From Rhizobium sp. NRK18 (lineage in GTDB: Bacteria; Pseudomonadota; Alphaproteobacteria; Rhizobiales; Rhizobiaceae), in the NCBI RefSeq assembly GCF_024385575.1, contig NZ_JANFMV010000001.1, positions 124,001-188,000 on the forward strand: DNA of 64,000 nucleotides, given 5' to 3'. Within the stretch, counting starts at the first letter, position 1. Every line of letters begins with the position of its first letter. The notes below the pieces were generated by a model. The model had not been told where the DNA came from, did no database searches, and saw nothing but the letters and a program-made list of their open reading frames with translations. Of this stretch, positions 57,816-64,000 are shown piece by piece. The translations under genes and the position numbers were made by a program.

Positions 57816-57939
57816 TTCCAGCCCTCGCTGCGAAATTTTCTTTCACCGCCCCCAAGGAAATTGAACTTATTGCAACAAGCCGCTAAGACTCTTCTTCGCA
57901 GTGCAGCATAAATGCACGCGGTGAAGTGAGGAGACCGAC

Positions 57940-60900
57940 TTGTCCATTAAGAAGATTCTTGTAGCCAACCGATCAGAAATCGCCATTCGCGTGTTCCGCG
58001 CGGCCAATGAGCTGGACATAAAAACGGTCGCCATCTGGGCGGAAGAGGACAAGCTCGCCCTGCACCGCTTCAAGGCCGACGAAAGCTATCAGGTTGGCCG
58101 CGGCCCGCACCTCGAGCGTGATCTCGGACCGATCGAGAGCTATCTGTCGATCGAAGAAGTCATCCGCGTCGCCAAACTGTCGGGCGCCGATGCCATCCAT
58201 CCCGGCTACGGCCTTCTCTCGGAAAGCCCCGAATTCGTGGACGCCTGCGATGCTGCCGGCATCACCTTCATCGGCCCGAAGGCCGAGACCATGCGCCAGC
58301 TCGGTAACAAGGTGGCTGCGCGCAATCTGGCGATCAGCGTCGGTGTTCCGGTCGTGCCGGCAACCGATCCGCTGCCGGACGACATGGCCGAAGTGGAGAG
58401 AATGGCCGAGGAAATCGGCTACCCCGTCATGTTGAAAGCCTCCTGGGGCGGCGGCGGGCGCGGCATGCGCGCCATTCGCAAGAAAGAGGATCTCGCCCGC
58501 GAGGTGATGGAAGCCAAGCGCGAGGCAAAGGCCGCATTCGGCAAGGACGAAGTCTACCTTGAAAAGCTCGTCGAGCGCGCGCGTCACGTCGAAAGCCAGA
58601 TCCTCGGTGACACCCACGGCAATGTCGTCCATCTGTTCGAGCGCGACTGCTCCATCCAGCGGCGCAACCAGAAGGTCGTGGAGCGGGCGCCCGCGCCGTA
58701 TCTGAATGAAGAGCAGCGCCAGGAACTGGCCAGCTATGCGATCCGCATCGGCGAGGCGACGAACTATATCGGCGCCGGCACCGTCGAGTTCCTGATGGAT
58801 GCCGATACCGGCAAGTTCTATTTCATCGAAGTCAATCCGCGCATCCAGGTCGAGCACACGGTCACCGAAGTCGTCACCGGCATCGACATCGTCAAGGCGC
58901 AGATCCACATTCTCGACGGCGCGGAAATCGGCACGCCGGAATCGGGCGTGCCGGCGCAGGAAAACATCTGGCTGAACGGTCACGCCCTGCAGTGCCGCAT
59001 CACCACGGAAGATCCGGAGCAGAACTTCATTCCGGACTATGGCCGCATCACCGCCTATCGCGGCGCGACCGGCTTCGGCATCCGTCTCGATGGCGGCACG
59101 GCCTATTCGGGTGCGGTGATCACCCGCTTCTACGATCCGCTTCTGGAAAAGGTGACCGCATGGGCGCCGACGCCGCTGGAAGCCACCCAGCGCATGGACC
59201 GTGCGCTCCGCGAGTTCCGTATCCGCGGTGTGGCGACGAACCTGACCTTCCTCGAAGCGATCATCAGCCATCCGGATTTCCGCGCCAACAAGTATACGAC
59301 GCGCTTCATCGATACGACGCCGGAGCTCTTCCAGCAGGTCAAGCGTCAGGACCGCGCCACCAAGATCCTGACATATCTTGCCGACGTGACCGTCAACGGT
59401 CACCCGGAAACGAAGGGCCGCGCCGAGCCGAACCCGGACGCCGCAAAGCCCGTCGTTCCCTATATCAACGGCGCCATTCCGGACGGTACCAAGCAGCTGC
59501 TCGACACGCTGGGGCCGAAGGGATTTGCGGACTGGATGCGCAATGAAAAGCGCGTTCTGATGACGGATACGACGATGCGCGACGGGCATCAGTCGCTGCT
59601 CGCCACCCGCATGCGCACCCATGACATCGCGACGATTGCCGGCACCTATGCCCGCGCCCTGCCGCAGCTTCTGTCGCTGGAGTGCTGGGGCGGCGCGACG
59701 TTCGACGTATCCATGCGCTTCCTGACCGAAGACCCGTGGGAACGGCTCTCCATGGTCCGCGAAGCGGCGCCGAACCTGCTCCTGCAAATGCTGCTGCGCG
59801 GCGCCAACGGCGTCGGCTACAAGAACTATCCCGACAATGTCGTCAAATATTTCGTCCGCCAGGCGGCGAAGGGCGGCATCGACCTTTTCCGCGTCTTCGA
59901 CTGCCTCAACTGGGTCGAGAACATGCGCGTGTCGATGGACGCGGTCGCAGAGGAAAACAAGCTCTGCGAGGCGGCGATCTGCTACACCGGCGATCTCCTG
60001 AACTCGGCCCGCCCGAAGTATGACCTGAAATATTACACCGCGCTTGCCGCCGAACTGGAAAAGGCCGGCGCGCACATCATTGCGGTCAAGGACATGGCCG
60101 GCCTGCTGAAGCCTGCCGCCGCGACGATCCTGTTCAAGGCGCTGAGGGAAGCGACGAGCCTGCCGATCCATTTCCACACGCATGACACGTCCGGCATTTC
60201 TGCCGCGACCGTGCTCGCCGCCGTCGATGCGGGTGTGGACGCGGTCGACAGCGCCATGGACGCCTTCTCCGGCAATACCTCGCAGCCGTGCCTCGGTTCC
60301 GTGGTCGAAGCGCTGAAGGGCACGGAGCGCGATCCGGGCCTCAATCCGGAATGGATCCGCCGCATCTCCTTCTATTGGGAAGCCGTGCGCAACCAGTATG
60401 CGGCCTTCGAAAGCGACCTCAAGGGACCGGCATCGGAAGTCTATCTGCACGAGATGCCCGGCGGCCAGTTCACCAACCTCAAGGAACAGGCCCGCTCGCT
60501 CGGTCTCGAGACCCGCTGGCACGAGGTCGCGCAGGCCTATGCCGATGCCAACCGCATGTTCGGCGACATCGTCAAGGTAACGCCGTCCTCCAAGGTCGTC
60601 GGCGACATGGCGCTGATGATGGTCAGCCAGGATCTGGCGGTAGCCGACGTAGAGAATCCGGCGAAGGACGTTTCCTTCCCGGAATCGGTGGTCTCCATGC
60701 TCAAGGGCGACCTCGGTCAGCCGCCAGGCGGCTGGCCGGAAGCCCTACAGAAGAAGGTGCTGAAGGGCGATGAGCCCTACGTCGTGCGGCCGGGCTCACT
60801 GTTGCCGGACGCCGACCTTGCCGCCGAGCGCAAGGCGATCGAGGAAAAGATCGAACGCGAGGTCAACGACTTCGAATTCGCCTCCTATCTCATGTACCCG

Positions 60901-61401
60901 AAGGTCTTCACCGATTATGCGATGGCACACGAGACCTATGGTCCTGTCTCGACGCTGCCGACGCCGAATTACTTCTACGGCCTGCCGGTCGGCGACGAGG
61001 TCCTGATCGACATCGAAAAGGGCAAGACGCTGGTCGTGCTCAACCAGGCGATCGGCCATACCGACGAGAAGGGAATGGTCACCGTCTTCTTCGAGCTGAA
61101 CGGTCAGCCGCGACGCATTAAGGTTCCGGACCGGGCCCATGGTGCCGCGGGTGGCGCCGTGCGGCGGAAGGTCGATGCCGGCAATGCCGCTCATGTCGGC
61201 GCGCCGATGCCGGGCGTGATTTCCACGGTTGCCGTCGCGACCGGTCAGGAAGTCAAGCAGGGCGACGTTCTTCTCTCCATCGAGGCGATGAAGATGGAAA
61301 CCGCGCTGCATGCGGAAAAGGACGGCGTCGTTGCCGAAGTGCTCGTCAAGGCGGGCGACCAGATCGATGCGAAGGATCTGCTGATCGTCTATGCGAGCTG
61401 A
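57940..61401 (+). CDS. pyc: Pyruvate carboxylase
   Basis: A 1153-residue single-chain enzyme that carboxylates pyruvate to oxaloacetate. Domains in order: biotin carboxylase (SIKKILVANRSEIAIRVFRA; ATP-grasp AKASWGGGGRGMR-type loop at ~170), carboxyltransferase (MTDTTMRDGHQSLLATRM, LLFDRVFD-like metal site, MLLRGANGVGYKNYP), tetramerisation region and biotin carrier (IEAMKMETALHA, Lys modified). The first codon is TTG, with GAGGAG seven bases upstream. The length is normal for the family. A terminator follows at 61424. Confidence 0.97.
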   Translation: MSIKKILVANRSEIAIRVFRAANELDIKTVAIWAEEDKLALHRFKADESYQVGRGPHLERDLGPIESYLSIEEVIRVAKLSGADAIHPGYGLLSESPEFVDACDAAGITFIGPKAETMRQLGNKVAARNLAISVGVPVVPATDPLPDDMAEVERMAEEIGYPVMLKASWGGGGRGMRAIRKKEDLAREVMEAKREAKAAFGKDEVYLEKLVERARHVESQILGDTHGNVVHLFERDCSIQRRNQKVVERAPAPYLNEEQRQELASYAIRIGEATNYIGAGTVEFLMDADTGKFYFIEVNPRIQVEHTVTEVVTGIDIVKAQIHILDGAEIGTPESGVPAQENIWLNGHALQCRITTEDPEQNFIPDYGRITAYRGATGFGIRLDGGTAYSGAVITRFYDPLLEKVTAWAPTPLEATQRMDRALREFRIRGVATNLTFLEAIISHPDFRANKYTTRFIDTTPELFQQVKRQDRATKILTYLADVTVNGHPETKGRAEPNPDAAKPVVPYINGAIPDGTKQLLDTLGPKGFADWMRNEKRVLMTDTTMRDGHQSLLATRMRTHDIATIAGTYARALPQLLSLECWGGATFDVSMRFLTEDPWERLSMVREAAPNLLLQMLLRGANGVGYKNYPDNVVKYFVRQAAKGGIDLFRVFDCLNWVENMRVSMDAVAEENKLCEAAICYTGDLLNSARPKYDLKYYTALAAELEKAGAHIIAVKDMAGLLKPAAATILFKALREATSLPIHFHTHDTSGISAATVLAAVDAGVDAVDSAMDAFSGNTSQPCLGSVVEALKGTERDPGLNPEWIRRISFYWEAVRNQYAAFESDLKGPASEVYLHEMPGGQFTNLKEQARSLGLETRWHEVAQAYADANRMFGDIVKVTPSSKVVGDMALMMVSQDLAVADVENPAKDVSFPESVVSMLKGDLGQPPGGWPEALQKKVLKGDEPYVVRPGSLLPDADLAAERKAIEEKIEREVNDFEFASYLMYPKVFTDYAMAHETYGPVSTLPTPNYFYGLPVGDEVLIDIEKGKTLVVLNQAIGHTDEKGMVTVFFELNGQPRRIKVPDRAHGAAGGAVRRKVDAGNAAHVGAPMPGVISTVAVATGQEVKQGDVLLSIEAMKMETALHAEKDGVVAEVLVKAGDQIDAKDLLIVYAS

Positions 61402-61423
61402 GGCTGCGCGACATCAACAGTGA

Positions 61424-61455
61424 GAAACAGGGCGGCCCAGGGGTCGCCCTGTTTC
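61424..61455 (+). terminator. Terminator after pyc
   Basis: An 11-bp perfect stem (GAAACAGGGCG / CGCCCTGTTTC) with a 10-base loop, 23 bases after the pyc stop. The stem is itself flanked by T-rich sequence (TTTCGTTCC). Confidence 0.65.
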
Positions 61456-61567
61456 GTTCCAGGGAGTTCCTTCGACTAGGTCGATTGCGGAAATCGCATC
61501 TTGCTACCGATGCCGACTTGGATTATGCACGTTTCTTCCTGTTTATACCCGTTTCCGTCGAAAGCTC

Positions 61568-62362
61568 ATGAAACCCGATCTCTTTCTCAAGCAACGCCAC
61601 GCGCTGATCCAGGAGCGGCTCGCCGCTTCCGGCAAGGTGATCGCCGCCGATCTTGCCGAAGAGTTCGGCGTTTCGGAAGACACTATCCGCCGCGATCTCA
61701 GGGACATGGCGGCAGCCGGACTTTGCGAGCGGGTCTATGGCGGCGCGCTGCCGCCCGCGCCATTTCCCGGCGGTCTTTCGGTGCGCACCCGGCTCGATCC
61801 GGAGCGGAAGGCGGCGCTCGCGGCGGTCGCGGTTCGCGAAATCCGGGACGGCATGTTCGTCTTCTTCGATGTCGGCAGCACCAATCTCGCCATCGCCAAA
61901 GCCTTGCCACCGGGGCTGAAGATCACCGCCGCCACCAACGCACCGATCATTGCCGCGGCTCTGATGGAGCATGAGGGCGTCAATCTCATTGCGATCGGCG
62001 GCGCCATCGACCGTGAAACCGGCGCTGCCGTGGGTGCGGAGGCTGTCAGCGAGCTTCGGCGGCTGCGGCCGGACCTCTGCATACTCGGTGCTTGCGGCAT
62101 CGACCGGGATGCAGGCGTCACGAGCTTCGGTTACGAGGACTCGATCTTCAAGCGCCATGCCGTCGAGCAAAGCCGCTCCGTCATGGCCGCCGTCACCTCC
62201 GAGAAGCTTGGCACGGCGGCGCCCTTTGCCGTCGCTCCGCTCGCCGCATGTGGCCTAGCGGCTTTCGAAAGCGATGCCGATCCGGACTTCCTGAAACATT
62301 GCCGCGGGCTAGGCCTCAAGGTGCTGCAGCCCTCCCGCGCCTCTCTGCCTGAAAAGGTCTGA
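61568..62362 (+). CDS. DeoR-family regulator
   Basis: A 264-residue protein. The N-terminal HTH (ALIQERLAASGKVIAADLAE, EFGVSEDTIRRDLRDMAAAG) is followed by a DeoR sensor domain: FVFFDVGSTNLAIAKAL, GGAIDRETGAAVG and DLCILGACGIDRDAGVTSF. DeoR proteins bind sugar phosphates. It lies three bases before the MFS gene, so the two are one operon and the regulator likely controls it. Confidence 0.9.
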   Translation: MKPDLFLKQRHALIQERLAASGKVIAADLAEEFGVSEDTIRRDLRDMAAAGLCERVYGGALPPAPFPGGLSVRTRLDPERKAALAAVAVREIRDGMFVFFDVGSTNLAIAKALPPGLKITAATNAPIIAAALMEHEGVNLIAIGGAIDRETGAAVGAEAVSELRRLRPDLCILGACGIDRDAGVTSFGYEDSIFKRHAVEQSRSVMAAVTSEKLGTAAPFAVAPLAACGLAAFESDADPDFLKHCRGLGLKVLQPSRASLPEKV

Positions 62363-62365
62363 CCC

Positions 62366-63541
62366 ATGAACCAGATGTCCCCCGGCGTGCCGGTCCGCGC
62401 GCCCTTCATGCCCAAGCAGCGTATCGCCGTCAGCCTGCTGTTTCTCATCAACGGTTACATGACGGGCAACTGGGCGCCAAAGATCCCGGAATTCATCGAT
62501 CGCCTGGGCCTGACCAGCGGCGAGATGGGCCTGATGATCATGGCATTCGGCATCGGTTCGCTCGTGCTGATGCCATTTGCCGGCGCTGCGATCGCCCATC
62601 GCGGCTCGCGCGTGGTTTCGCGGGTCACGGCGCTTCTGCTGCTGCCTGGCATGCTGATGCTGACCTTTGCCCCGAACTGGTGGCTCGCCGCGACGGCGCT
62701 CTTCTATTTCGGTGGCATGATTGGCGCGATGGACGTGGCGATGAACGCCAATGCTGTCGTCGTCGAGAAAAGCATGGGGCGGGCGATCATGTCCTCCTGC
62801 CATGGCTTCTGGAGCCTTGGCGGCCTGATCGGCGCGGCGACCGGCGGCTATCTCATCGTTCACCTCGGGGTCGTGGGACATGCGCTCGTCTTGACCGCTC
62901 TGGCCGCAATCCTGCTCCTTGTTGCGTGGGCGGAAATCGAAACCGATGCGCCGCATCCCGAAGACGAAAAGCAGAAGGTCAGCCTGCCGCTGACGCCGCT
63001 TCCGTGGCTGATCGGCATGATGGCGCTGTTCTCGATGATCCCGGAAGGTTCGGTGCTCGACTGGGGCGCGCTCTATCTGCGCAACGAACTTGGAACGACG
63101 CTCACCCATTCCGGCTTCGCTTTTGCCGGCTTTTCGTTGACGATGGCGGTCATGCGTTTCGCCGGCGATCTCGTGCGCGACCGCTTCGGCGCTGTGATGA
63201 CCTTGCGCATCTGCGCGCTCGCCGCGATGACGGGTCTGTTGATTGCCGGATTTGCGCCGAACGCGACCGTCGCGATCCTCGGATTCACCATCTGCGGCAT
63301 CGGCATATCCAACATGGTGCCGATCGCCTTTTCGGCGGCCGGCAACCTGCCGGGCCTGCCGCCGGGCGTCGGCATCTCGGTCGCCACCTTCCTCGGCTAT
63401 TCCGGCCTGTTGTTCGCGCCGTCGATTATCGGTTTCATCGCCGAGCATACCGGCTTCGCGCCGGTCTATGCGGGGCTGAGCATCCTGATCATGGTGGTTC
63501 TGGGGCTCTCCAGGCTGGCGCGGCATGCTGACGCCGCGTGA
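62366..63541 (+). CDS. MFS transporter
   Basis: A 391-residue inner-membrane protein with about 12 helices. MFS landmarks: the N-terminal helix ending NGYMTGNWAPKIPEF, loop GAAIAHRGSRVVSRVTALL, MDVAMNANAVVVEKSMGRAI and a second-half loop AGDLVRDRFGAVMTLRICAL. The family of sugar- or drug-like transporters cannot be narrowed. Co-transcribed with the DeoR regulator, which suggests a carbohydrate. Confidence 0.88.
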   Translation: MNQMSPGVPVRAPFMPKQRIAVSLLFLINGYMTGNWAPKIPEFIDRLGLTSGEMGLMIMAFGIGSLVLMPFAGAAIAHRGSRVVSRVTALLLLPGMLMLTFAPNWWLAATALFYFGGMIGAMDVAMNANAVVVEKSMGRAIMSSCHGFWSLGGLIGAATGGYLIVHLGVVGHALVLTALAAILLLVAWAEIETDAPHPEDEKQKVSLPLTPLPWLIGMMALFSMIPEGSVLDWGALYLRNELGTTLTHSGFAFAGFSLTMAVMRFAGDLVRDRFGAVMTLRICALAAMTGLLIAGFAPNATVAILGFTICGIGISNMVPIAFSAAGNLPGLPPGVGISVATFLGYSGLLFAPSIIGFIAEHTGFAPVYAGLSILIMVVLGLSRLARHADAA

Positions 63542-63587
63542 ACGGGTGTTGACAATGACAGGGGCATGATCCACCTGAATGGCATAG

Positions 63588-64000
<413 letters not shown>

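Noticed and set aside
57973..60522. 849-codon open frame on the minus strand
   Set aside because: Antisense shadow of pyc; no recognisable motifs.

Overview
The window is a high-GC alphaproteobacterial chromosome segment, most probably from the Rhizobiaceae (Rhizobium/Agrobacterium/Ensifer relatives). The main reasons are the cyclic beta-1,2-glucan pair chvB/ndvB and chvA/ndvA, the order nadD-proA-proB-obgE-GNAT-GNAT-rpmA-rplU, a LuxR solo lying between chvA and pyc, and many peptide/amine catabolism genes. No rRNA, CRISPR array or complete insertion sequence is visible.

Layout. (1) 1-6181: housekeeping block on the minus strand (nadD start, proA, proB, obgE, two overlapping acetyltransferases, rpmA, rplU), then tRNA-Ser(CGA) on the plus strand. 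(2) 6183-22962: a genomic island of about 16.8 kb inserted at the 3' end of that tRNA. It is bounded by 16-bp direct repeats (6167-6182 and 22947-22962), with a P4-type tyrosine integrase just inside the right end. Its mobility/replication end holds the integrase, an AlpA-like regulator, a basic protein of unknown function and an HUH-type replication initiator. Its cargo is mostly defence-like: a divergent pair made of a GHKL/MORC-type ATPase with a PD-(D/E)XK nuclease tail and an SF2 helicase that also ends in a PD-(D/E)XK-like motif, an Imm-type superinfection immunity protein coupled to a DUF805/SHOCT protein, an XRE regulator, a DUF3768 operon with a clear promoter/operator, a HEPN-like protein, an HExxH metalloprotease-like protein, a secreted delta-60 repeat protein and a serine recombinase. 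(3) 22963-31161: mixed chromosomal genes: a secreted ClpP-like/PAN protein, a PAS-GGDEF cyclase, a LysR regulator divergent from an MttB-family methyltransferase, and an ABC-F ATPase. (4) 31386-34760: a two-gene operon of an FMN glutamate-synthase-like enzyme and a PoxB-like ThDP oxidase. (5) 34851-44753: a peptide/opine-type ABC transporter, M20 amidohydrolase, fused dual ATPase, GMC oxidoreductase and XRE-cupin regulator, which look like one uptake-and-catabolism locus. (6) 45065-56778: the cyclic glucan locus: chvB (synthesis), an OpgC-like acyltransferase (modification) and convergent chvA (export), with a strong terminator between the last two. (7) 57075-64000: LuxR solo, pyruvate carboxylase, a DeoR-MFS operon and the start of ispG.

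The most promising candidate for an undescribed system is the divergent helicase-nuclease / GHKL-nuclease pair at 10208-14913. Both proteins end in a PD-(D/E)XK-like motif with identical spacing. They sit in a mobile island beside a superinfection-immunity gene. All functional statements here come from reading motifs and context; no database search was run.
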